DNA of 64,000 nucleotides from Erwinia sorbitola (GTDB lineage: Bacteria > Pseudomonadota > Gammaproteobacteria > Enterobacterales > Enterobacteriaceae), in the NCBI RefSeq assembly GCF_009738185.1, contig NZ_CP046509.1, positions 2,173,501-2,237,500 of the forward strand. The letters run 5' to 3'. The translations under genes were made by a program, and so were the position numbers. The first letter of the stretch is position 1. Each line of letters opens with the position of its first letter. Below the pieces are notes generated by a model. The model did no database searches, was not told the DNA's origin, and worked only from the letters and a program-made list of their open reading frames with translations. Shown in pieces: positions 35,030-43,534 of this stretch.

Positions 35030-36367
35030 ATGAGCCAGAAAACCCCGCAACGGATTAAACTCGGCATGATGTTACAAGGCGCAGGTGGCTTTATGAACGC
35101 CTGGCGTCATCGCAGCGTGCCCGCTGACGCCAGCGTCAACGTCGGCTGGTATCACCAGCTGGCACAACGGGCGGAAGAGGCCGGGCTGGATTTCCTGTTT
35201 GTGGCCGATGGCCTGCATATCAACGAAAAATCACTGCCGCATTTTCTTAACCGTTTCGAACCGGTGGCGCTGCTGTCATCGCTGGCCTCCGTCACCCGGC
35301 GTATCGGGCTGGCGGGCACCATCTCCACCTCGTACAGCGATCCGTTCACCGTGGCGCGCCAGCTGGCATCGCTTGATCTGCTCAGTAACGGCCGTGCGGG
35401 ATGGAATGTGGTGACGTCACCGCTGGCAGGGTCGGCGCGTAACTTTGGTAAGGATCACCCTGAGCACGGCCAGCGCTACCAGATTGCCCGCGAATATATT
35501 GATGTGGTGCAAGGGCTGTGGGACTCCTGGGAGGAGGGGGCGTTTATTCGCAACCAGCAGAGCGGTGAGTTTTTTGATGCGCAGAAGCTGCATAAGCTGA
35601 ACCATCAGGGAGAGCACTTCTCGGTAGAAGGGCCGCTGAATATTCAGCGTTCGTCACAGGGCCAGCCAGTAATTTTCCAGGCGGGCGCGTCAGAATCAGG
35701 TATCCGTCTGGCGGCAGCATCTGCCGATGCGGTATTTACCAATGCGCGCACGCTGGAAGAAGCGCAAACCTATGCTGCACAGCTGAATCAGCAGGTGCTG
35801 AAGCAGGGGCGCGATCGGGTAGGGATTTTCCCGGGCATCAATCCGATTGTCGGGGCTACAGAGCAGGAAGCTGAGGAAAAATATCGTTATCTGCTGTCGC
35901 TGCTGTCACTGGAGCAGGCGCTTAATTATTTGGGCCGTTTCTTCGATCATCACGACTTCAGCCAGTACGATCCGGACGGCCCGTTCCCGCAGCTGGGTAC
36001 GCTGGGGGAAAACAGTTTCCGCTCCACCACCGATCAGATCAAACGGCTGGCGGCGGAAGAACGGCTGACGCTGCGTGAAGTCGCCTTCCGTACCACGCTG
36101 CCAAAAGGTGAATTCTTCGGCACTCCTGAACAGGTGGCCGACACCTTTATTCGCTGGGTGGAGCAGGGTGCTGCCAGCGGTTTTATTATCTGCGGCCCGG
36201 TACTCAACGAAGCGCTGGAGGATGTGGTGCGCCATGTGCTGCCGATCCTCGAAGCCCGCGGTTACTGGCATCATGATGATAGCGTCACGCTGCGTGAGCG
36301 GCTGGATATCCCGGCGCGGCCTAACCGCTACACCCAGGCACGAGAGCATTTACGTCAGGCGGGGTAA
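35030..36367 (+). CDS. FMN-dependent monooxygenase, NtaA/SnaA/DszA family (second)
   Basis: A 445-residue luciferase-like enzyme of the same family as the one at 5727, but clearly separate in sequence. Marks are GLDFLFVADGLHI, ARQLASLDLLSNGRAGWNVV followed by TSPLAGSARNFG, HGQRYQIAREYID, and IFQAGASESGIRLAAASADA. GGATCAGCAG precedes the ATG. It stands alone, divergent from yneE, without a transporter gene beside it. It needs reduced FMN from elsewhere; the substrate (sulfone, polyaminocarboxylate or other) is not shown by the sequence. Confidence 0.83.
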   Translation: MSQKTPQRIKLGMMLQGAGGFMNAWRHRSVPADASVNVGWYHQLAQRAEEAGLDFLFVADGLHINEKSLPHFLNRFEPVALLSSLASVTRRIGLAGTISTSYSDPFTVARQLASLDLLSNGRAGWNVVTSPLAGSARNFGKDHPEHGQRYQIAREYIDVVQGLWDSWEEGAFIRNQQSGEFFDAQKLHKLNHQGEHFSVEGPLNIQRSSQGQPVIFQAGASESGIRLAAASADAVFTNARTLEEAQTYAAQLNQQVLKQGRDRVGIFPGINPIVGATEQEAEEKYRYLLSLLSLEQALNYLGRFFDHHDFSQYDPDGPFPQLGTLGENSFRSTTDQIKRLAAEERLTLREVAFRTTLPKGEFFGTPEQVADTFIRWVEQGAASGFIICGPVLNEALEDVVRHVLPILEARGYWHHDDSVTLRERLDIPARPNRYTQAREHLRQAG

Positions 36368-36441
36368 GGGATTTCTGCTTTTTTCAGTGGAAATTTACGG
36401 TTATGCTGGCGCGCATTAACCGCATGTATCAGGGAGTCTGT

Positions 36442-36921
36442 ATGAATATCGTAATCCGTCGCGCCGAACGTCAGGACGCTAAACTTATCCTCGCGATGAT
36501 CGCCGAGCTGGCCGAATATGAAAAAGCACTGCATGAAGTGGTTGCCAGCCAGCAGGACATTGAAAATTCGTTATTTGCTGATAACTCCACCAGCGAAGCG
36601 CTGATTTGTGAAGTTGACGGCGAGGCGGCAGGCTATGCGGTGTTCTTTACCAGCTACTCAACCTGGCTGGGGAAAAACGGTATTTACCTGGAAGATCTCT
36701 ACGTCAGCCCACGTTTTCGCGGTCAGAAAGCGGGTAAACAGCTGCTGCGCCATATTGCCCGGCTGGCGGTAGCGCGCGGTTGCGGTCGTCTTGAGTGGAG
36801 CGTGCTTGACTGGAATCAGCCAGCTATCGACTTCTACAAAAGCATCGGTGCCGCGCCGCAGGACGAGTGGGTACGCTACCGTATGGAAGGCCAGGTGCTG
36901 ACCGATTTCGCCGAGTCCTGA
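36442..36921 (+). CDS. GNAT-family N-acetyltransferase
   Basis: A 159-residue acetyltransferase with the acetyl-CoA-binding region LEDLYVSPRFRGQKAGKQLL, in which RGQKAGK is the pyrophosphate loop, and the end WNQPAIDFYKSIGA. It resembles the diamine/small-amine acetyltransferase group. AGGGAG lies ahead of the ATG at 36442; an ATG 39 bp upstream lacks such a site. Confidence 0.8.
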   Translation: MNIVIRRAERQDAKLILAMIAELAEYEKALHEVVASQQDIENSLFADNSTSEALICEVDGEAAGYAVFFTSYSTWLGKNGIYLEDLYVSPRFRGQKAGKQLLRHIARLAVARGCGRLEWSVLDWNQPAIDFYKSIGAAPQDEWVRYRMEGQVLTDFAES

Positions 36922-36952
36922 TCCTCTTTTCTAACGCCAGCATCATGCACAG

Positions 36953-36979
36953 CGGCATCCCAATGGGGTGCCGTTTTTT
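36953..36979 (+). terminator. Terminator of the GNAT gene
   Basis: CGGCATCCC and GGGGTGCCG form a stem around AAT, followed by six T residues. Confidence 0.85.
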
Positions 36980-37060
36980 GTTGCAGCAGGGGTTGTGCAT
37001 AAAATGTTACGTCTGCGGGATATTTTCGCAGGAAATTGTAAACTTTGTCATTTTTTCATT

Positions 37061-37079
37061 GATAATGATTATCATTTGT
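37061..37079 (+). promoter_or_regulatory. Fur box of the heme-type receptor gene
   Basis: GATAATGATTATCATTTGT matches the 19-bp Fur consensus at most positions. TTGTCA at 37045-37050 with the box over the -10 region would give Fur-repressed transcription of the TonB receptor gene. Confidence 0.85.
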
Positions 37080-37191
37080 ATATGATGTCGCAAATTATAA
37101 AAGCGTTTGCTCTGTTTTTAGAGCCTTGTTAGTTGTTGTTTTGGAAGCCATTGTTGAGCGAATACCCATAAAAACATCGCAGGTATTTCGC

Positions 37192-39579
37192 ATGCTTAAG
37201 TATTCATACCGTCAGGGGCTACTGCACACCTCTCTTGTTGCAGGGACACTGTTCAGCGCAGCCGTCTCTGCCGCTGCTGAACAGACCGATAAATTGGCAA
37301 CAGCAGAATCCAGCCAAAATCAGAAGGCGGGCAGGTTACCGTCAGATGACGCAGAAATGACCGTATTGTCGCCACAAGTGAAACTGGTTGCCGGGAGTTC
37401 GGTGACGATTGATGCTGCTGAAATGCAGCAACGCGGTGGCAATGATTTCGGCACGATTATGCGTTACCAGCCGCTGATTGGCGCGGTGGGCAGCAGCGGC
37501 GGTTCCTCGACGGGTAAAAGCGGATTCGATCGCGGCGGTTACACCGGCTATAACATCCGTGGTCTGGAAGGCAACCGCGTGGCGCTTGATGTTGATGGCA
37601 TTCCTCAGCCGGAAGCCACAGGACGCAGCTACGCCAGCCGCGCCGGGGTAAATACTTTTGGTATCGGGCGCGACTATATTGATCCCTATCTGTACGGCCG
37701 CGTGGAGATTGAATCCGGCGCTACCGCTACTCAACGTGCCAACACCGCCATGGGTGGCTCGGTCTCATTCCTGCCAAAATCTGCTGATGATTACCTGGCT
37801 CCGGGCAAATCCACAGCGTTTGGTTTCCAAAGCGATTACGACTCATCCAACCGCAGCTGGCACAACGGCATCACCGCCGCCGCCGGAGATGAAACCCTGC
37901 GCGGGCTTCTGGTTTACAGCCGTCGCGACGGTCAGCAGACCCGCAATAACAGCGATGAGTTCGACGCTTATCCGGAGAACTGGCACTCTGATGCCTTGCT
38001 GACCTCCGCTATCTGGCAGCCAAATGATGAGCATAAATTAACCGGCACGGTAGATTTCTACAGTAAGGTTAATCACACTCATTACGACAGCTGGGACAAT
38101 AACGGCGATGTGATCGAGGGCGTGGCTAATCAGCAGAGCAATACCCGCCGCTGGGGCCTGAGTCTGAAAGATGAGTGGACGCCGGGTAATGACTGGGTTG
38201 ACAGTCTGAGCAACAAAATTTATTACCAGCACACGGAAGCGCACGATAATACGCTGATGCCGCTCAGTACCACCGGTGCCATGCAGCGGGTTTACTCAGA
38301 CTACAACGTGGAAACTTATGGCTACGAGGCACAGCTGGCGAAAAGTCTCGGCCGCCATGATTTGCGGGCTGGCATCAACGGGCGCATTGCCGAAACTGAA
38401 CGCCCGTTCAGCCAGTCGCCTGCCCAGAGCGGCACCACGATGACCACCAAACCCGAGGGCGACAGCCGTACTCTGGTACTGGGCGCGTTTGTGCAGGACA
38501 GCATCCAGTTTGACCTCGACGGTCATGCATTCTCCGTGGTACCGGGCGTACGCGTAGCGCATCAGGAAACCAAACCGCAGAATCTGGCTAATATGGCCGC
38601 CGGAACCGATGTCCTGACGCCGGAAGATGCTGAAACCCTTTACAATAAAACTAACAGCGACACCCAGGTACTGCCGTCCATCAGCTTCAACTACAATATT
38701 ACCCCGCAGCTGATGACCTATGTGCAATACAAGCGTGGCGCGCAGTTCCCCAACGCCAGCCAGCTCTACGGCTCCTGGAATCTGGGATCCAGCTACGCCG
38801 GAAACAGGCAGTATGCGTTACTGGGCAACACCGATCTTGATACCGAAACCAGTAATAACGTTGAGTGGGGCGTAAAAGGTCAGGCGGTGGAAGGGATCAC
38901 CGTGCAGGGCGCCATGTTCTACAACACCTACAAAAACTTTATTGCTTCTACTCGCTATACCCGTGCCGCAGCGCCGGATAAATTCGTCAATGTACCGGCG
39001 AATATTGCCACCATCTATCAGGCAGAAAACCGCGATAAAGCCTATATCTGGGGCGGGGAAGTCAGCACTAAAATTAACTACGGCACCTGGTTTGAGCAGG
39101 TTAACGGCCTGAGTACCACCTTTGCGCTGGGCTACAGCAAGGGCCAGTCTAAATCCAGCTATGACGGTGACAAATATGTTGACCTGGATAGCGTGGCACC
39201 AATGAAAGCGGTGGTGGGCGTGGCCTGGGACGATCCGGCACAGCGCTTTGGTACTGCTGTCACTGCCACCTTCGTTAAGGGTAAGCAGGCGCAAAGTACC
39301 AATCGCAACAGCTATCTGAACAACGGCACCACGCTGACCGATTCCACAACAGAATATACGCGCGTGCCGGGTTACGGCATGGTGGATATGACTGCCTGGG
39401 TGAAAGTGGCGAAAAACGTCAAACTCAGCGGAGGAATATATAACCTGACCGATCGCAAATACTGGGATTACCTCAGCAGCCGTAATCTTACCGATACCAG
39501 CGCCAGGGATGTTAACGACCATGCGCTGGCCGTACAGCCGGGACGTAACTTCCAGCTGGGCGTCAACGTCGACTTCTGA
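37192..39579 (+). CDS. TonB-dependent receptor, hemoglobin/heme type
   Basis: A 795-residue outer-membrane receptor. The signal peptide (LHTSLVAGTLFSAAVSAAA) starts at ATG 37192; the frame is open further upstream but that part is not leader-like. The plug contains GYNIRGLEGNRVALDVDGIP, typical of the hemoglobin/heme/transferrin receptor family. The barrel ends with YNLTDRKYWDYLSSRNL and a C-terminal NVDF. Fur control fits iron or heme uptake. No heme-specific ABC transporter or hemophore gene is adjacent, so it may feed a heme system encoded elsewhere. Confidence 0.85.
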   Translation: MLKYSYRQGLLHTSLVAGTLFSAAVSAAAEQTDKLATAESSQNQKAGRLPSDDAEMTVLSPQVKLVAGSSVTIDAAEMQQRGGNDFGTIMRYQPLIGAVGSSGGSSTGKSGFDRGGYTGYNIRGLEGNRVALDVDGIPQPEATGRSYASRAGVNTFGIGRDYIDPYLYGRVEIESGATATQRANTAMGGSVSFLPKSADDYLAPGKSTAFGFQSDYDSSNRSWHNGITAAAGDETLRGLLVYSRRDGQQTRNNSDEFDAYPENWHSDALLTSAIWQPNDEHKLTGTVDFYSKVNHTHYDSWDNNGDVIEGVANQQSNTRRWGLSLKDEWTPGNDWVDSLSNKIYYQHTEAHDNTLMPLSTTGAMQRVYSDYNVETYGYEAQLAKSLGRHDLRAGINGRIAETERPFSQSPAQSGTTMTTKPEGDSRTLVLGAFVQDSIQFDLDGHAFSVVPGVRVAHQETKPQNLANMAAGTDVLTPEDAETLYNKTNSDTQVLPSISFNYNITPQLMTYVQYKRGAQFPNASQLYGSWNLGSSYAGNRQYALLGNTDLDTETSNNVEWGVKGQAVEGITVQGAMFYNTYKNFIASTRYTRAAAPDKFVNVPANIATIYQAENRDKAYIWGGEVSTKINYGTWFEQVNGLSTTFALGYSKGQSKSSYDGDKYVDLDSVAPMKAVVGVAWDDPAQRFGTAVTATFVKGKQAQSTNRNSYLNNGTTLTDSTTEYTRVPGYGMVDMTAWVKVAKNVKLSGGIYNLTDRKYWDYLSSRNLTDTSARDVNDHALAVQPGRNFQLGVNVDF

Positions 39580-39600
39580 TTTGCAACTAACGGATGATAA

Positions 39601-39629
39601 GGGCCGATCGCTGACGATCGGCCCTTTTT
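39601..39629 (+). terminator. Terminator of the heme-type receptor gene
   Basis: GGGCCGATCG and CGATCGGCCC pair around CTGA, followed by five T residues: a ten-base perfect stem. It also lies just beyond the convergent SelW-like gene end. Confidence 0.9.
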
Positions 39630-39642
39630 GCTTTAACTGACG

Positions 39643-39945
39643 TTAATTTTTCTCTGCCGGGCTGGCATGCTGATCGATATGTCCGAGATCGCGTTCCGGG
39701 AAACAGACGGCGCGCAGGCGGCGTTTGATTTCGGCGGCATCCGGGAAACCGTTGTCCGTTTTACGGTTCCAGATAACCTCTCCATTGACGGTAATTTCGT
39801 ATACGCCACCTGTACCGGGGATCAGGGTTACCGCGCCGAGATCGGTGCTAAAAGTATGCAGCAGCTCCTGCGCCATCCAGCTGGCGCGCAGCATCCAGTT
39901 GCACTGGGAACAATATTGAATCGTGACAACAGGTAATTGACTCAC
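39643..39945 (-). CDS. SelT/SelW/SelH-family (Rdx) protein, CxxC form
   Basis: A 100-residue thioredoxin-like protein of the SelW/Rdx family. It begins MSQLPVVTIQYCSQCNW, where CSQC replaces the Cys-x-x-Sec of eukaryotic selenoproteins. A start at GTG 39945 is preferred: GAGG precedes it and the protein then begins like other members. Two upstream ATGs lack a ribosome site. It lies 31 bp after tetR and is probably co-transcribed. Likely a small redox protein; partner unknown. Confidence 0.75.
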   Translation of the reverse strand: MSQLPVVTIQYCSQCNWMLRASWMAQELLHTFSTDLGAVTLIPGTGGVYEITVNGEVIWNRKTDNGFPDAAEIKRRLRAVCFPERDLGHIDQHASPAEKN

Positions 39946-39976
39946 GGTCTGTGACCTCACCATCGCGTTTGGAGGA

Positions 39977-40591
39977 TTATTTTCCTGCCCCGGCCATAAA
40001 CATGCGTACCGCACAGGATGTCATTTCACGCACGCGTTTTTCGCTCAGTGGCGGTGCTGTGCGCTGGAAAATACGTATTTCAATTTCAGCGGTAATCAGT
40101 GACAAAAATTGCAGGGCGCGTATCTGCGGATCCCCGAGACGCAGTATGCCGTTATCCATCGCTGACGAGAATAGTCGCGCCAGTTTTTCCACGCTCTCAC
40201 GCGGGCCGGCCTCATAAAACAGCATACCCATATCAGAATGTCCGGCTTCACCCACCACCATGCGATAGACGGCGAGGGCGGTATTATCGGTGGTCATCAC
40301 CTTCAGCATCTGCTCGCCAAAATGCTGTAGTTTCTCTTCCAGCGTGACGCTTTTTGCCACGGCATCGTTTAACGCACTGGCGGCGTCAGTCAGATGCTGT
40401 GTGGCATAGGTACGGATCACTGCGCTGAACAACTCCTCTTTTGAGGGAAAATAGTTATACAGCGTGGCTTTAGAGCCGCCAAGCCGCTTCGCCAGTTCAT
40501 TCATTGATGCGCGCTCGTAGCCCATCTCCTGGAAAAGCTGTGCGGCAGCTTCCACTATTGCCTCGCGGCGTGCTTCGGTACGGACTTTCAT
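39977..40591 (-). CDS. TetR-family transcriptional regulator
   Basis: A 204-residue regulator. The N-terminal helix-turn-helix is clear: REAIVEAAAQLFQEMGYERA, then MNELAKRLGGSKATLYNYFP followed by SKEELF. The C-terminal ligand domain resembles that of AcrR/AefR-type members. GGGAG precedes the ATG. A perfect palindrome between this gene and the divergent lipoprotein gene is its likely operator, suggesting control of itself, the SelW-like gene and the lipoprotein. Confidence 0.88.
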   Translation of the reverse strand: MKVRTEARREAIVEAAAQLFQEMGYERASMNELAKRLGGSKATLYNYFPSKEELFSAVIRTYATQHLTDAASALNDAVAKSVTLEEKLQHFGEQMLKVMTTDNTALAVYRMVVGEAGHSDMGMLFYEAGPRESVEKLARLFSSAMDNGILRLGDPQIRALQFLSLITAEIEIRIFQRTAPPLSEKRVREMTSCAVRMFMAGAGK

Positions 40592-40661
40592 CGTTTCTCC
40601 CGCGAAAATAAACCCGAGTGTACATTTTATTGACAGAAAAATCCTGCCAGGGCATAACTAT

Positions 40662-40676
40662 ACCGTACAGTACGGT
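40662..40676. promoter_or_regulatory. Palindromic operator, probably for the TetR protein
   Basis: ACCGTACAGTACGGT is a perfect 15-bp palindrome with a central A, 70 bp upstream of tetR and 22 bp upstream of the divergent lipoprotein gene. TetR-family operators commonly have this form and position. Confidence 0.7.
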
Positions 40677-40698
40677 TCACTTATAAAAAAGGCAACTT

Positions 40699-41361
40699 AT
40701 GTCAACGCAAACCCAGGTTTTTCGCTCATCGTTATTAATATTGTCGATGGTTATAGCAGGCTGTGCGGGCACACCGACCGCACGCTATGCGGGTTTATCC
40801 TCCGCTGAAAAGCTGCAATCCAACAGCGGTGACAATGCCCACAATCAGCCGTGGAGAACCACCGGACAGATTGACTGGCACAAGTACAGCGAAGTCATGG
40901 TCGATCCGGTGGTGATCTATCAGGGGGCAGATAATCAGTTTGGCGACCTCAGCCAGGCAGATCGTCAGGAACTGGCCGACTATCTTTACCAGCGCTGTAA
41001 TGAGGTACTTAAAACCCGTTTTTCGCCCACGCAGAGACCCTCATCAAAAGCGCTGCGAGTTAAGCTGACGCTTACCGGCGCGGAGACGACGACGCCGGTG
41101 CTGGGCACGTTCACTAAATTTGATCTGGCTGGCGGGCCATACAATATCGTGCAGTCCATACGCGGGCGGGAAGGGCTGATGAATGGATCCGTCAGCTACG
41201 CCGTTGAGATCTATCAGGCTGATAACAACCAGCTGTTGCAGGCATGGGTGACCAAAGAGTACCCCAATGCGATGAACGTTAGCGCCAGCTTTGGCTCACT
41301 GTCAGCGGCAAAAGTGGGCATTGATAAAGGCACTGAGCAGCTGCTCAGTCAGCTGAAATAA
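40699..41361 (+). CDS. DUF3313-family lipoprotein
   Basis: A 220-residue lipoprotein with lipobox VIAGC (Cys22). The mature part matches the DUF3313 pattern: WRTTGQIDWHKYSEVMVDPV, a central YLYQRCNEVLKTRF and the late SVSYAVEIYQADNN. Function unknown. Its start is just beyond the TetR operator, so it is a probable target. A terminator follows. Confidence 0.8.
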   Translation: MSTQTQVFRSSLLILSMVIAGCAGTPTARYAGLSSAEKLQSNSGDNAHNQPWRTTGQIDWHKYSEVMVDPVVIYQGADNQFGDLSQADRQELADYLYQRCNEVLKTRFSPTQRPSSKALRVKLTLTGAETTTPVLGTFTKFDLAGGPYNIVQSIRGREGLMNGSVSYAVEIYQADNNQLLQAWVTKEYPNAMNVSASFGSLSAAKVGIDKGTEQLLSQLK

Positions 41362-41386
41362 CCAGCGTCAACACCAGGAAACAGAG

Positions 41387-41407
41387 GCGGCTACTGAGCC
41401 GCTTTTT
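41387..41407 (+). terminator. Terminator of the DUF3313 lipoprotein gene
   Basis: GCGGCT (41387-41392) pairs with AGCCGC (41397-41402) around ACTG, followed by five T residues. Confidence 0.85.
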
Positions 41408-41464
41408 AGTCTAAATGCGTTTTATCGCTGAACATTCCCCGATTTCTTCTTTGTTCTGCCTGAG

Positions 41465-41480
41465 CGGCTTTGTTATTGCT
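41465..41480 (+). promoter_or_regulatory. Possible sigma-54 promoter of the second organosulfur operon
   Basis: CGGCTTTGTTATTGCT has GG (41466-41467) and GC (41478-41479) ten bases apart, with a good TTGCT -12 half and a partial -24 half. It lies 37 bp ahead of the GTG start. No copy of the dyads at 2819-2866 is seen nearby, so the assignment is tentative; a sigma-70 promoter in the same place is also possible. Confidence 0.35.
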
Positions 41481-41516
41481 GTCCTTTATTTCAGGCAAAA
41501 AAAGAAGGAAGCTTTA

Positions 41517-42662
41517 GTGGAAATCTACTGGTATCTCACCGCCCCCGACGGGCCACAACCCTGGACCGCCTCCGGCAGCCGCAAAATTGATTACGCCTGG
41601 TTTCAGGAGGTGGCAACGGCGGTGGATAATCTGGGTTTTACCGGAGCACTGCTCGCCACCGGTGCACACGATCCCTGGATTGTCGGGGCATCGCTGATCC
41701 CGCTTACCACGCGGATGAAATTTCTTATCGCTATTCAGCCCGGGCTGGTTTCACCTACTCTGCTGGCAAAAATGGCGGTAACCTTTAACCAGTTCTCACA
41801 GGGGCGTGTGCTGCTGAATGTGGTTAGCGGCGATAAAAATACCCTGGGCGCTTATGGAATGCATCTCGAACACGACCAGCGCTACCAGCTGAGTGATGAG
41901 TTTCTTAGCGTACTGAAGCCGCTGCTGGCAGAGCAGACGGTGAATTTCCACGGTGAACATCTGCATATCAGCAACGCCCGGCTGGCCCTTGGCAACGGCG
42001 GCTATCCACCGCCTGCGCTGTGGTTCGGCGGCTCTTCCGCTGCGGCACAGGATGTGGCCGCCAGACATGTTGATACTTATCTCTCCTGGGGAGAGACGCC
42101 GCCGCAGGCTGCCGGGAAAATCAGCGCCGTGCAGCAGAAAGCATTGCAACATCAACGTACGCTGCGTTTTGGCATCAGGCTGTATGTGATTGTACGTGAA
42201 ACCGATGAGGCGGCGTGGCAGGCGGTGGAGGAGCTGTACCGATCGATGGATGATAAAGCCATTGCTGCCTGCCAGGCGCTGGCCGCTGGCTCTGATTCAG
42301 TGGGCCAGGCGCGGATGAGCGCGTTGCATAACAACCTGCGCCCGGAAAACCCGCGCGATCTGGAAATCTATCCCAATCTGTGGGCCGGTATTGGCCTGGT
42401 TCGTCCGGGGCCGGGAACGGCTATCGTCGGCAGCCCGGAAACGGTTGAGCGCACGCTGCGTGACTATCAGCAGGCGGGTGTAGAAGTATTTATTCTTTCC
42501 GGCTTCCCGCTGGTGGAGGAAGCGCAGCGCTTCAGTGAGCTGGTTCTGCCGCGACTGTCGCTGGAACCGCCAGCTGAGACGCATGTGGCTAATGATTCCG
42601 CCAATACTTTTACCTGGAGTAACCTGTGGGACAGCCCGGTAGCCCGGCAGGAGGATCGCTGA
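41517..42662 (+). CDS. SsuD-like FMN monooxygenase paralogue with altered active site
   Basis: A 381-residue luciferase-like protein of the SsuD group, exactly the length of E. coli SsuD. It starts at GTG 41517 (AAGGAAG six bases upstream, and the protein then begins MEIYWYLTAPDG as SsuD does); the upstream frame is not used. Compared with the enzyme at 3016, the loop GKSCEDSW is shortened to GAHDPW, so the cysteine is gone, and GIRLHVIVRET reads GIRLYVIVRET, replacing the conserved histidine by Tyr223. The NLWAGIGLVRPGPGTAIVG flavin-phosphate region is kept. The substrate is therefore probably not a simple alkanesulfonate. Its stop overlaps the next start (TGATG). Confidence 0.83.
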   Translation: MEIYWYLTAPDGPQPWTASGSRKIDYAWFQEVATAVDNLGFTGALLATGAHDPWIVGASLIPLTTRMKFLIAIQPGLVSPTLLAKMAVTFNQFSQGRVLLNVVSGDKNTLGAYGMHLEHDQRYQLSDEFLSVLKPLLAEQTVNFHGEHLHISNARLALGNGGYPPPALWFGGSSAAAQDVAARHVDTYLSWGETPPQAAGKISAVQQKALQHQRTLRFGIRLYVIVRETDEAAWQAVEELYRSMDDKAIAACQALAAGSDSVGQARMSALHNNLRPENPRDLEIYPNLWAGIGLVRPGPGTAIVGSPETVERTLRDYQQAGVEVFILSGFPLVEEAQRFSELVLPRLSLEPPAETHVANDSANTFTWSNLWDSPVARQEDR

Positions 42663-43534
42663 TGACCCTACGCATTGGCAGTCATCCGAACAATCTTTCG
42701 CTATTTATTCTGCGCCATCGCGGCGTGCTGGAAGCAGCCTTTGCTCCCCACGGCGATGTGGTATGGATCGACTACCTGCACGGTGGCGACAGCGCAAACT
42801 ATCTGGCAGATCAGCGGCTGGATGTGGTCGGTACCGGATCAACGCCGCCGGTACTGGCGCAGGGAAATGGGCTTGACGTGGCGTATCTCGCCTCATCGCC
42901 AGACCGCACCGCCAACTGTGCGCTGCTGGCAATGAAGGAGAGTTCGCGCCAGCGCACCGCGGATATTGCCGGGGCGCGTATCGCCTGCATGAAAGGATCC
43001 TTTACCGATCACTTTCTCGCCCGGCTGCTGTTGCAGAACGGCCTGACCCTTGATGACATCACCCTGGTTGACCTTAACGGCAGCGACTCAGCCCGTGCTT
43101 TGCGTGAAGGGCGGGTGGATCTGTGGGCCGCTATTGACCCCTGGCTAACCGCTGCGCAGGATGCTAAAAAGGTGCGTTGCCTGGCACAGGTGGGAGAGGT
43201 GATCCGTAACCGCTCTCTGTTCTGGTGCCGTGAGCGCTGGCTGCGTCAATCAGCGCAGCAGGCTGAGACGCTGCTGACGGTGCTGGCAGATAACGATCGC
43301 TGGATAGCCGGGCACAGCCAGCAGGCCGCCGAGCTGATCCATCATCATATTTCTGGTTCGCTCAGTGTGACCAGCTGGCTATCCGCCATTCGTTCCCGCT
43401 CCTGGGGGATTTATCGCGTCACTCCGGAGCTGCTGGCAGAACAGCAACAACAGGCTGACGATCTGTTAGCCGCCAGATTTATCACCACGCCGCTGACGAT
43501 TGGCGTTGCGGCAGAAAATGGAGTACAGGCATGA
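42662..43534 (+). CDS. SsuA/DszB-like protein without signal peptide
   Basis: A 290-residue protein of the sulfonate-binding/NMT1 fold, with the RLDVVGTGSTPPVLAQGNGL segment and GRVDLWAAIDPWLTAAQ. It begins MTLRIGSHPNNLSLFILRH directly with the first beta-strand of the fold, leaving no room for a signal peptide; TGATG coupling with the upstream gene fixes the start. A cytoplasmic member of this fold with a known role is DszB, the sulfinate desulfinase of the 4S pathway. The DszB nucleophilic cysteine position (first loop) is occupied by Ser/His here, so the same chemistry cannot be assumed. A cytoplasmic substrate-handling or enzymatic role is inference. Confidence 0.75.
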   Translation: MTLRIGSHPNNLSLFILRHRGVLEAAFAPHGDVVWIDYLHGGDSANYLADQRLDVVGTGSTPPVLAQGNGLDVAYLASSPDRTANCALLAMKESSRQRTADIAGARIACMKGSFTDHFLARLLLQNGLTLDDITLVDLNGSDSARALREGRVDLWAAIDPWLTAAQDAKKVRCLAQVGEVIRNRSLFWCRERWLRQSAQQAETLLTVLADNDRWIAGHSQQAAELIHHHISGSLSVTSWLSAIRSRSWGIYRVTPELLAEQQQQADDLLAARFITTPLTIGVAAENGVQA

